In this document: positions 47,845 to 58,830 of the stretch, piece by piece | Layout of the letters: each line of letters begins with the position of its first letter | How positions within the stretch are numbered: position 1 is the first letter of the stretch | DNA from: Lithospermum erythrorhizon | Taxonomy: Eukaryota; Streptophyta; Magnoliopsida; Boraginales; Boraginaceae | Assembly: GCA_019722365.1 (NCBI GenBank) | Contig: JADFUC010000759.1 | Coordinates: 682,001-746,000 of the forward strand | Direction of reading: 5' to 3' | Length of the DNA: 64,000 nt | Notes under the pieces: generated by a model | What the model was told of the DNA's origin: nothing | The model's input: the letters and a program-made list of their open reading frames with translations, nothing else | Database searches by the model: none | Position numbers and translations under genes: made by a program

Positions 47845-49241
47845 ATGGTCTGTTCTAAATCTCCTAGATTAATTATATTGTTTACCTTAATTTAATTCCA
47901 ATTTTATTACATTATGATCTGATTTTATTACATTATAATGTTGTTTGGTTTCCTTAATTCAGTTATAATTTTATTACATTATGTTGTTTATTAGATAATT
48001 GTCTGTTTTGCTTAATTCAGTTTTAATTTTATTATATTATGTTGTTTTGTGAATAACAAAATGAGTTAACTTTACATTCTTAATTGACACTTGTCACTTG
48101 ATTTGAGCCAAAATCATTATATTATTAGTAAAGTTTGATAAAAATTCGATCTTTTCATATATTTTTTACCAAATATTGTAGAACCTGTACCAAAGTAGTT
48201 GAGTTCAATTTGTAAAAAGTCGAACGTTATGAGTTAATCGAATAGCCTAGTGGAAAAGGCTCTTGCTTGTGACTAGAGGGTTCTGGGTTCGAAACTCACC
48301 TCATCACTAAATTAAAAAAAAAGGGTCAAACATTATGATTCGGAGCTAGACAATTTTTTTTGGGATGGAGGTAGTATGGAATTATGCATTGGATCCTATT
48401 AGAACTACGAGGTTTAAGCATTGTTTGATTTGGTCTGGTTTTTTAATTTGTGAAGGTTCTTCCAAACGACATCGATTTGTTGAACCCTCCAGCTGATATA
48501 GAGAAGAGGAAGCATAAGCTCAAGCGTCTTGTGCCTTCTCCTAACTCTTTCTTCATGGTATCGTTTACTCATTCGTGTGGTTTTGATTTTTCTGATTAAA
48601 GTTAGTGTCTTTAATCTGGAAATATCTTCGTGTTTCTTATTGTTTGTTTTGCTTTGATTTTGTTAGGATGTTAAGTGCCAAGGTTGCTTCAACATGTAAG
48701 CTTTCCGCACTTATATTTATATCATTTCCTAAGAAATTATATACTCTATCCATGTAGTTGTTCTAGTTTGATTTCTAATGTGTCAAATTGTCAAACTTTG
48801 TCTCCTTAATAGACACGTAACTTTAATTTCAAGCTAAATTATAATGCTAATACTAAAGCGCTGATATAATTTTGACCTTATATTATACATGTATAATATT
48901 TAAAATGTCCTTCATCAAAAGTCAAAATTCAAAACTTGACAATCTTCATGGGATGTAGGGAATATATAATACAATTCTCAATTTCATTTGTAATGTGGAT
49001 TGTTTCTTAAATGAAAGCAATGTGTTTTAGTTATGGTCTTTTAAAACAAAGAAACCAAACCTCTTTAGTCCTACTGTTAATACGATACTTATTTTGTCAT
49101 GGTATTCTTTGTAGAACAACCGTGTTTAGTCACTCGCAGACAGTGGTGGTCTGTGGTAACTGTCAGTCGGTGTTGTGTCAACCAACTGGTGGGCGTGCTA
49201 GACTCACGGAGGGATGCTCTTTCAGGAGAAAGGGAGATTAA
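47845..49241 (+). CDS. RPS27: small-subunit ribosomal protein eS27
   Basis: Four exons (47845-47847, 48456-48557, 48667-48695, 49115-49241) give 86 residues, exactly the family length. The first coding exon holds only the ATG, a common arrangement in plant ribosomal-protein genes. The protein ([20 protein letters not shown].., [27 protein letters not shown], ending CSFRRKGD) has the C4 zinc ribbon of eS27 (CQGC and CGNC). It is part of the cytosolic 40S subunit near the mRNA exit side. Introns contain a short SINE (48231-48322) and a Stowaway-like segment (48740-48962). The upstream telo-box promoter agrees with the identity. Confidence 0.96.
48231..48322 (+). mobile_element. short poly-A SINE (family B), forward copy
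   Basis: The element starts GAGTTAATCGAATAG, has a perfect A box (TAGCCTAGTGG), a B box (GGTTCGAAACTC) and a terminal run of nine A residues. Probable worn target duplications are GAACGTTAT before and AAACATTAT after. The relative at 24828-24921 is reversed and shares both ends. Confidence 0.83.
48740..48962. mobile_element. possible degenerate Stowaway MITE in eS27 intron 3
   Basis: The ends TATACTCTATCCATGTAGTT and, on the other strand, TATATTCCCTACATCCCATG are imperfect inverted repeats of the Stowaway type (ACTCCCTCCGTCC-like) next to TA. It is about 220 bp, AT-rich inside and without coding. Confidence 0.45.
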
Positions 49242-49905
49242 TGTCGAAGCTCCAGTGTGATAGATGGGGTAGAAGATTGCAATTGACAATGTTTAGGGCG
49301 TTTTCCTTGAATGCTGTTTTAATTTACATGTAGTACATTATTATCTATCCTAAATTTCAAAGTTTTGAAACTACAACAATTGCATGTTATGCCATTAATC
49401 TATGTTTTGATATATTTGTCTGGTTTCTAATTTCAAGTTTTGTTGTCTTAGTAAATGAATCTATTTACGAACTGTGTCGATTTGATAAAGGGCTTAATTC
49501 ACCATTTTTTCCTTCGAATATCTAAAAGTATATAACTTAAAAATAATTTAGTTGATGGCAATATTTTTGATTTTTCTTAATTTATCGATATCGAATGGAT
49601 TTAATATGAAACATAGTTTAAAATAACATTGGTATTCACTTAAAACTAACATAACAATCTCATGAGATCTCTATTTCAGTTTTCTTCCAAAATTAACAAC
49701 TTTTTAATATTTCATTCGCTTATTTTAATATTTCGCTTTAAGCACAATTTAATAATAAAATTAAACAAAAAATATGGTTAAAATACGAAATTATAATTTC
49801 TACGTTAAAATATAATTAATCAAAAAAAATCGACTATAAATACAATTAAAAAGTCAACGGACGGAGTACAAAAATCAAATATAATTATATACTTGAAACC
49901 TATTT
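49242..49905. other. spacer between eS27 and SINAT genes
   Basis: The first part is the eS27 3' untranslated region. The rest is AT-rich, with a GGACGGAGTA Stowaway-like end at 49859-49868. No gene is seen. Confidence 0.55.
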
Positions 49906-49910
49906 GAAAA

Positions 49911-50325
49911 TTTGATTCTTCGTGAATAAAGACGAGAACCCATTTTTCAAATAGTGAAAAAGATTTGATTTTTATGCTCAAACATTTCAAAAGATGAAAA
50001 CCAATTTTTTTAAATAGTGAAAAAGATTTGATTTTTATGCTGAAATATTTCAAAAGATGAAAACCCATTTTTGAAAATAATGAAAAAAAATTGAATTTCA
50101 TGCTAACATTTAAATAGATGAATACCCATTTTTAAAATATTAGTAGTGACAAATTTGTTAAATTTAAAAAAGATGAATACCCATTTTTGAAATTGTGAAA
50201 AAGATTTATTTTTTATGCTAAAACATTTCAAAAGATGAATACCCATTTTAGAAATTGTGAAAAAAAATTAATTTGTATGCTAAAGATTTGATTTTTATGC
50301 TAAAATATTTCAAGAAACTCATTTT
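49911..50325. repeat. ~62 bp minisatellite just before the SINAT start
   Basis: About six copies of AAAGATGAA(A/T)ACCCATTTT, TGAAATTGTGAAAAAGATTT and ATTTTTATGCTAAAACATTT end 48 bases before the ATG at 50373. Copies are 60-70 bases apart; one is interrupted near 50130-50165. The repeat must overlap the promoter or leader. Confidence 0.88.
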
Positions 50326-50372
50326 TTCTTGTTAATTTGGCAATAAAGATTTTTTTATTGGTGGTTGTTGAG

Positions 50373-53214
50373 ATGGAGGTAGATAACATAGAATGTGTAT
50401 CATCATCTGATGGATTTGATGAAGATGAGATCCATCATCATCCAAATATTTTGTCACAATTTGGAGCATCTTCAAAGCCATCTTATCATAATGTATTAAA
50501 TAGTAATATTCCATCAACTAGTGTACATGAGCTCCTTGAATGCCCTGTTTGCACCAATTCTATGTACCCTCCAATTCATCAGGTTTCATTGCTTATTTTT
50601 ATTTTTTTAGTTACAGTTATTTATTGTCAAATGTTTTTTTTAATCGATGATTAATATTTATTGATAAACTATAGAATTACTACAGATACAATTGAATAAG
50701 GGGATATTTTTAATATCAATCTCATAGAATCACATATCGATAAATTATGGTACAGATGTTAATTATCCATGATTAATGTTCATACATAATTTGTATTTAT
50801 TGTCAAATGTTAATTAGGAGTAAGATGTCCAAATGATTGCTAGAGTGGTGTTATTTATTGTAACTTTATAAAGTTAACAAGTTTTACAAAATATGTTAGT
50901 TTATAGTAAAAAATTATTTTACGAATTGTGACGATTCACAAAGGGGTTAGTTAGTTCATGATTTTTGTCTCCCAACCACCAAAATTAAAATTGCCGTTTT
51001 TTGCAACCAATCAACATGGGTGCAAGATTCAATTTTTGGGGAGTGTGATTGGATTGATGGTTTATATGGTGATCCATGGTTATAGATTTCGTTTTTATGT
51101 TAGGCTGGATTTCTTTTTTATTAGGTAGTGAGTGGTCATTGATTTGTTATGTCTTAGTGTTGGCATAATTTATGCAAGTTTGTGCATTTATGTTGGTGGT
51201 AAAGTTTGTTTTGCAATGTATCACGATGACAATTCTCTTTCGGGGTTTGGGAGGAAATATGAAAAATATTGAATCATAGTTCATGTCATGTTAGTGTTCA
51301 ATTTTGTGTATGGGTGGTGCACATGAAGCAATAAAGCTGGGACTTATTGGCTTCCTGAAAAACATAGATTCCATTTTCATATTAACTCCTTGTTTCCCCA
51401 TTTTGATCGTCACGTTTTGAGCTTCTCTGAATTTTAAGAAATGTTGTAGAGGTTGTAGCCTATTGATTGTTAACTCATCTAAAAAAAGACACATGTTTGG
51501 ATTTTCTAAAAAAGGGCAAATATGACTATCAGAAAGGGAAGGAGAGAACAATTTTCATCATATTGACACTTAAGCATTTATGTGAGTGGATATAGTTAGG
51601 CTTATGTTGGTTCGATTTGCCTGATGCTTTTTATTTTTGAAACAAGCCTCTTTTATCAGGCTATAGCATGTATAGCTAGATGTTTCGGTATCCATTAGTT
51701 AATTGACCTAGACACTTCATACTTTGTCATTATATTTGTGAGATAATTGTTGTGTCACGCGAACTTGTTGCCATATTTTATTGTGTAATCCGTGCAGAAA
51801 CCATAAAACTCAGGTACCCTCTATAATTTATAATGTGGTTTGTGAGTCTCCGTAAGGTTTTCTGTAGAAACATATTGCTACTGCTTTTTCGTCCAAATTA
51901 AGTTGGTGTTAATGGCATGCCGATTTAGGATTAAACAGTATTAAAAAAAGAAGTTCAATAGAGGGGATGGAAACCTAGAGAAGGAGAAGACTGAGTGTTT
52001 AGTGTATCTTTATGGTTTCTTGTTTTAATTATTCATGTTATGGTCTACGTGATCGATTCAGTAATGCTTATGTGCTAGCGTATGGCTTCTCTGAGTAGAA
52101 GTTCCTGTGAGAACATTGAATTGGCCTAGTGATCAGGAGTAGAAGTTCTAATGGTAGTTTACATAAGATCCATGTTGTTTCTACTCAGTAATCAGGAATT
52201 ATTGTTATAATATTCTCTCTCTATACTGTTGCATAGTCTTCTTAGAGAAAGATAACAAGTTATCTGTTGGTAGTGGTAATAGAAACAACTTCACTTTCCC
52301 TCCCCCTCTTTGCAATTATTATGTATATACTAATGTGATGTTATAATGCAGTGCCACAATGGACACACGCTATGTTCTACCTGCAAAATAAGGGTTCACA
52401 ACAGATGCCCCACTTGTAGACAGGAGCTCGGGGATATAAGATGTTTGGCATTGGAAAAGGTGGCTGAATCACTTGAGCTTCCATGCAAGTACTTCTCCCT
52501 GGGATGCCCAGATATATTCCCTTATTACAGCAAGTTGAAACACGAGGCAATGTGTAATTTTAGGCCATACAGTTGCCCATATGCTGGATCAGAATGTGCA
52601 GTTGTAGGGGATATTCCTTTCTTGGTTTCTCATGTGAGAGATGACCACAAGGTAGACATGCACTCTGGATGTACATTCAATCACCGTTATGTCAAATCTA
52701 ATCCTCGAGAAGTAGAAAACGCCACATGGATGCTAACTGTAAGTAGCTCCTTCTCTGGCCATTGAGTTTTCATGGTTCTACACTCCTCTTGATAAAATTA
52801 AATGTGTATGGTTATGCTCAACTACGACTTGTACTTTTCTTTTCCCTCCAGGTTTTCCACTGTTTCGGTCAGTACTTCTGTCTCCATTTTGAAGCTTTTC
52901 AACTTGGAATGGCTCCCGTCTACATGGCTTTCCTCCGGTTCATGGGAGACGAGGCAGATGCACGAAATTATAGCTATAGTTTAGAGGTAGGTGGAAATGG
53001 CCGAAAACTCACATGGGAAGGCACCCCAAGAAGCATAAGGGATAGCCACCGGAAGGTCAGGGACAGTCACGATGGGCTCATTATTCAGCGAAATATGGCA
53101 CTTTTCTTTTCAGGAGGAGAGAGGAAAGAACTGAAGCTTCGCGTAACAGGACGAATATGGAAGGAACAGCAGAATCCAGATGGTGGAGCCTGCATTCCTA
53201 ATCTATGTAGCTAA
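50373..53214 (+). CDS. SINAT-type (Seven in absentia) RING E3 ubiquitin ligase
   Basis: Three exons (50373-50582, 52352-52738, 52852-53214) encode 319 residues, normal for the family. The order is an acidic/His-rich N terminus (DEDEIHHHP), a RING finger (C57, C60, C71, H75, C78, C81, C89, C92; intron 1 falls inside it, before C71), a SIAH-type zinc finger (CKYFSLGCPDIFPYYSKLKH..C) and the TRAF-like substrate-binding domain (FLVSHVRDDHKVDMHSGCTF.. to GACIPNLCS). It transfers ubiquitin to target proteins, acting as a dimer. Arabidopsis SINAT proteins regulate auxin, brassinosteroid and autophagy signalling. The core sequence is closest in my memory to SINAT3/4. The 1.77 kb first intron shows no open frame of interest. 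All zinc ligands are present, so it should be active. Confidence 0.95.
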
Positions 53215-54508
53215 AGTTCATAAGCATCTCTTCCTTAATGACTAAAATCCTCAAACATATGACTCATGTAGTAACCTATGTATTTTCTTTGTTAGTTTAT
53301 CTTATTTGCATGTGCTTAATAAGTTCTTTATTTGTCTTGTTTGAGTTGTTCAAATCAAATACAGTTCATTATTATGTGTACTTTGTAGGACCTCTCTTTT
53401 GGATCAGTGACATTCATCATCAACTACATTCTTGCTTAATCATTCAAAAATTACTCCGTAATAATCAGGTTTTTAGGTATTCCGCCAGCTTTTTAAAGTA
53501 TTGTGAGAAGTAAGATTTATTCCATAAAAATATTCAAGTAAACACCTCCTAACAGGAGAGGATGATAAGAGGGGTAATTATTTAAGTATTGAGAAAAGTA
53601 TGATTTATTCCACGATGTTCATTATTTTAGATAAAGAAACATTTTATTATGAGGATAATCATGGAAAACCAAATTTGATTATTCCCACCACATTCACCTT
53701 TCTAGATGGAAAAAAATAAAAAGAAGCAAAGAAAGAGCACCAACGACTCTTTAGCCTCTTGCTTGTGGACCATATAATAATATTCCTCAACTTTAGGCGA
53801 CAATAGCTCCACTGGAGCCAACTTTGGAGTGCTATTTTGACTTGGGATTTGCATAAGCAACTTCCAAGAAGCTTCATAACATATGATGGACTTGGTAGAC
53901 AATAGTATACTATCTCAGTATTCAGATAGAGTATTATTATGGAACAATTTGGCTACCAAAACTACATGTGCATTTGACATAAATTAATTATGAGCACATA
54001 TTTTAGAGGTTCTAGAACAATTCGAAAACAGTATTGTGAAATACGGAGTGATAGATAGTCTTTACATTTTATTATTGGATCATTGGCAAACAGCCATCAT
54101 GTCTATTGTGAAATACGGAATAGTAGATAATGTTTATACTTCATTATTGGTTCAATTCGTAAACAATAATTCTGTTTATTGTGAAATACGGAATAGTAAA
54201 TAATATTTATATTTCCTATTAGATCAATTCGGAAACAACCTTTCTGATGTGTAATATCCCTGTTGTATAATATCCGAGAGAAGGAAGAAATGGTTACATA
54301 GAACCCAAGTATCAAGGACAAACAATTCTGAAGAGATCAATGAAAATACTTCTAAGAAACAAAGATATTAATGTATATAAAGGATTTCCAATGTGATAGG
54401 GATATACTTCCAAGTAATCAAATGGCCAATGGGAAATCTAAAAAAGCAACATATACCATGTATGAGCATGTCAACAAACACTAGTATATACCAATTCCTA
54501 GCGGAACG
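53215..54508. other. convergent spacer between SINAT and PI4K genes
   Basis: This holds the 3' ends of both genes. Short frames on the minus strand at 53659-53902 have no family features. A TTACTCCGTA motif (53450-53459) and a 72 bp tandem repeat are present. Confidence 0.55.
54030..54245. repeat. three-copy ~72 bp tandem repeat
   Basis: TATTGTGAAATACGGARTRR followed by TAGATAATxTTTATA, TTCATTATTGGTTCAATTCG and AAACAA occurs three times (from about 54031, 54106 and 54178), downstream of the PI4K stop codon. Copies are about 85% alike by eye. Confidence 0.85.
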
Positions 54509-56694
54509 TTATAAAGCAACATTGTCAAGGCGATGATCCATGACCGAGGAGATGGTTTCCAATAATGCAGATTCGCTCGAGTCTGGAAGGACAGAATCGA
54601 ATGCCTCTTGAACAATTTCCTCAATCACAGATTCAGTGTGTAGTGTTTCTCTGCACATAATGTTGCCAATGGCAAATGGTGTGAGTCCCTTCTCAACACC
54701 CTTCTTCAAAAGCATAGTAGAGACACGGAGCGTGCGAGCACATTCCACAGGCACTTCCCAACCATAAAATTTCAGCAAAGCAAGGTCTTCCTCAGCATCC
54801 AACGATTTTATGTACTCAACAGTGTCAGGGCTGAAAGGCACACGAGCTTGTGGCCAGTAAAGCCACTCAAAAGTGCAATCTTCAAACTGCAGGGAGAAGG
54901 AAAGCGATTAGTCAGTATTGCAGCTGGCATGATCGAATACCACTGTAGTAGTGGCATGTGAATTAAGGAGCTTCAAGTCGAGCAAGAAAAACAAACATTA
55001 TGCCATCTAGATGATGCCATCCAACATATATGTAGATAAAAGGGCAAAATTATTTGTCATAGGAAGAGAACGCGTCATCCTCTATTTACGGTTTTCAACA
55101 TAAACCCATGAAAGTGATGACAACAAATAATACAATATATTTCACAAACCTATTGGTGATGGTGTAATGAATAACACAATTAATACAAGCTCATCTTGCA
55201 AAAAATCTAAACTGCGATATTGGAAGCAACAACTTGCTACATTATGTAACAATCACAACATGTCTAGCCTTACAACATATACAAGAGCAACAACCAATAT
55301 ATGTATAAGTATTTTTGAGTAAGTAAAAAGAGCTCAGATAGGTCACAACATACTCTGTCGGGCAAGCAATAGCCATGATCTATAGGAATCAACCGTGTCT
55401 TGCCATTTTCATCTTTGCTCACTAGGATATTTCCTGCATGCCTATCTGCATTTGCCATCCTCAAATCCAACACTGCAATTTTGTGTACCTCCTCAACTGG
55501 GAAAGCACTAGGACCCATATCTTCAGTACTGCCATGGTTTTCGATAAACATTTGCAAGGACCCTAACTTCACTTTTACACCATCGGGATGATAAAATCCT
55601 TGGTGGAGACATTTTACAAGGAGGGTGGGGGGAACATCCGAAAAGCCAATGACCTCCCCAGAAAATGATCGGTGGCCACTCTTGGGATGATCGAGAATGT
55701 ATGCAGCACATTCTCTCAGAGCACCTTCTCCCACTCTGGTACCCTTCTTCAGTCCTTCACCATCCTCAGACAATGGTAGACCCCGAGGGTTGTTGAAAGC
55801 CATAGGTTCTTCATCAATTGGCTTAAAAACCGAAACATACTTCTCTCCTGATGCATCCATCATAAAATATGCCCCTCCAGTACCTTCTGATGTCTTGATC
55901 GGATAGTTCCCTCTGGCCAGTCCATCAAGTGTCGAATTCAGCAATCCCTTTATTTCAATTGGCAGGTCAATCTTCGGGTTAACAATAACTGGTTCCAATA
56001 AAATATCTGGAGGCACCCTTGGAGGACAAGTAACATTCACGTTATTGGTTTCACTTTCACCACCAACATCATACTTCCTTGCATCCTCTCGCTGTGGTGC
56101 CACAATAGACAACTCGAAGTTTTTCTCAACTGGCCTAGCACTGATTTTAACCGATCTCCTTACAAACAGATGAATCACGGCATCATTATTCTTACTGATA
56201 TCATTAATAAGTCTCTGATCTTCAATCCGTTCTCCATTATATAATACCTCCTCATCCTCGACATCAACTAGGCCACCCCTTCTGTTTGTGACACGCCTTT
56301 TAACATAACCAACATCCCGACTTTTCTCAACATGAAATGTAAACTCTTTCCCACAAGAAGTTTGCACACTAATGACCTGAAGATCTGATAACCGGAGAAC
56401 TAAATGCAAAACATTCCCATCACTGACACCGTACTCCCTAACCAGAGAATTACTACGTGCCAATTCACGACCTCCATATACCAACTTCTGGTTTTTAATG
56501 ACAAATCCTTTATATGTCTGAATTCTTAACTTGACAGATTCAATGGAATCCGACTCTAACACCCTCATCGGGACCATTGAACCCGACATAGCCACAAATA
56601 CCAAAATCGACTCCTGGCTATGATTACAAAAAGATGGGATCCCCACAGATTCATCATGAATCGGACTAATCGCAACCACACCAGCAGACGACAT
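54509..56694 (-). CDS. phosphatidylinositol 4-kinase gamma, two ubiquitin-like domains
   Basis: Two exons on the minus strand (56694-55354 and 54886-54509) encode 572 residues, close to Arabidopsis PI4K gamma 4 (about 566). Two ubiquitin-like domains come first (residues ~29-103 and ~105-180, e.g. SIESVKLRIQTYKGF, KLVYGGREL). The PI3/4-kinase-like catalytic domain follows, with a glycine-rich EGTGGAYFM, the YVSVFKP lysine, the catalytic loop DRHAGN (D417 to N422) and the metal-binding IDHG (D439). The intron lies right after LPD. Members of this type II group carry ubiquitin-like domains, and some have been reported to act as protein kinases (UbDK gamma 4) rather than lipid kinases, so the substrate is uncertain. 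The start ATG at 56694 is the first in frame after a stop. Confidence 0.94.
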
Positions 56695-57565
56695 TTTCAA
56701 CTACCCTATAACCTCCCTTAAATCCCCTTACCTATATATATATATATATATCAACAAATAAGTAAAACAGAACCAAATCACAATCTGGGCATATACATTA
56801 CACAAATCCAATCAATATAATCTCAATTAAAATTCAAGAAACAAGAGAAACCCAACACCAATAAGATATATTAAACTGCCAAGATCAAATTTTTATGCAA
56901 AATAATTCACCCCAAATAACAATAATTATTATATAATTAAATACAAACCTAAACTTGGTAGCTAAAATGCAATTTTTTTGAACTGGGTCTTAATAATTTT
57001 TTATGAAAAAAATTTCACCCCAACAAAATAAAATTATAATATAATCAAATAAAAACCTAAAATTGGTATTAAAAATACAATTTCTTGAAATATAGTAACA
57101 AATAAATTATAAAAAACAGTCTTTCTTGAAAAAATGAATTTTATTAAATAATTGGTTAAAAAACAGTTTTTCTTGAAAAAAGATTGGATTTTTATGTGTT
57201 TAATTCTTTTTTTTTTTCTGGTTTATGGATATTTTTGATGAATTGTTTAGGGTGGATTCTTAGCAGTGAGCAAAGAACCAAAGTGCGGTGTGAATAAAAT
57301 TGTGTATGTAAAATTAATTTTGAGAAATTGATTGGATTTAGCTTGATTTTAGGGGATTTTGAGATTAATTGCAAACATATAAAATGGAAAATTGGAAAAA
57401 GGTAGATTCGGAGAAGAAGAGGCGTAGGTGCTGAGTTTGAATGCTGACTTTTGGTAATGATTATTGAATCATTTTGGGTACGTTATACAGTATTTTCGGA
57501 AATATAGCTCGAATTGATGTAGTAGCCTGAAACCACGTCACTCAATTAAACCACATAATTAAACC

Positions 57566-57668
57566 ACATGATCAAGAAAGTGTTGGTAGATAAAATCGAA
57601 TTCATGACCTTGCAGTCACAGATTCACTACTTCACGTCTCCACCAACTTGGTTACCTTGCGAGTAGTA
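57566..57668 (-). mobile_element. SINE family A, reversed, 3'-truncated copy
   Basis: On the minus strand the segment reads CGCAAGGTAACCAAGTTGGT, then GTGAAGTAGTGAATCTGTGA, CATGAATTCGATTTTATCTA and CCAACACTTTCTTGATCA, after which similarity to the family stops. It matches the first half of the copies at 43068 and 57775. Box A and box B regions are retained. Confidence 0.75.
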
Positions 57669-57774
57669 CTTTCAGTAGCTAACCACATGGTTTGTAGATC
57701 GAAGGATGTGTCCTAACAATAGTGTTGTAAGGGAGAGGACCAACGAGTCACGAAACAAGAATTAACCTATGTAA

Positions 57775-57962
57775 CCCGTAAGGAACACACGTTGGTAGAG
57801 TAGGTAAACTTGTAACTGCAAAGTTATGAGTTCGATTCTATCTACCAACAATTTCTTGGTCGAGCCAGTCACACGGAACTTGCCTACTGTAGTTTACCCG
57901 GCTGACGGTTTGCAGGCTATTCACTCAACGCGCAGCGATGGCAGATTTCAGGTTACAAAATA
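57775..57962 (+). mobile_element. SINE family A, full-length copy
   Basis: It has the same order of landmarks as the element at 43068: GTAAGGA, GTTGGTAGAGTAGGTAAAC (A box region), GAGTTCGATTCTATCTACCA (B box region), TTTCTTGGTCGA, CGGAACTTGCC and a GGTTACAAAATA end. Flanks TTAACCTATGTAA (57762-57774) and CTAACCCATGCAA look like a worn target duplication. An older insertion than the one at 43068. Confidence 0.8.
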
Positions 57963-58830
57963 ACTAACCCATGCAATATTTCACCAAAGTATTGACTTCA
58001 TACTAATTCGAACATAATATCTCCATCCCAATCACCTTGTTAGTTATCACTAGCATATGCCTTAGGGGAGCTAATGGGTTCTAATCTTAATATTGATAAA
58101 CGAATAATTGAAGGAAATAAGTTGGTTTTCTTTAATTGAAATGATAATATATGAATTATTGGATTTCAAATAACCAATAATAATAAATTTAAAGTTTTTC
58201 GTTCCTCATGTTTATTTAATATATTGATTCACCTAAATTAATCAATTCTTATTTCGTATTAAATGGTATATATATGAATAAATCGTCTCCATTCAGCTCG
58301 AATGATCATTTATGGCGACACATCTATTGAATGTCTACATGATCATATATCATTTTAAAATGGTGATTCTTCTTCAATAAATCCACAAATGGATCAACCT
58401 TTACTTCTATTGAGTCATTTCATTTACATGTGACTTAATTCAATTATCTCAACATTCTCATATTACATTGTTATATTTCATTGGACACCCTCTTATCCAT
58501 ATAACTAAGATGGTTTTATTGTGAGTTATTATATTTACCATTCACATTATGTGACACATTTTCATAGCATAACATAACACTTTGAATGCATTTCTCCAAT
58601 TAATCATTGACTCAAAGTATTAGAATTTGCAAATAAAATGAAAACAATGGTATAGATAGAGAAACATTGAGGAGAGCACGCATAATATAGGAAAGGGTCA
58701 AAGAGATGAATAAAGATTGGTTTAAAACATTGATAAGCCTCCACTTTGCATGTTCATCATCATTTGCATAATACCCTTTTGTTTGTTTCAAAGTTCTTGA
58801 TTGCATGGTTTTTGTGGTTGACATATATTG

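Larger units (their letters stand above)
56695..58830. other. divergent promoter region (PI4K gamma and TOPP8-like)
   Basis: The PI4K leader probably starts near 57.4 kb on the minus strand and may contain an intron. Two related SINEs in opposite orientation (57566-57668 and 57775-57962) lie between it and the phosphatase gene. The rest is AT-rich with no gene seen. Confidence 0.5.

Noticed and set aside
49820..50101. 93-codon minus-strand frame with an internal peptide repeat
   Set aside because: It is the antisense reading of the 62 bp minisatellite, with no start or promoter context.
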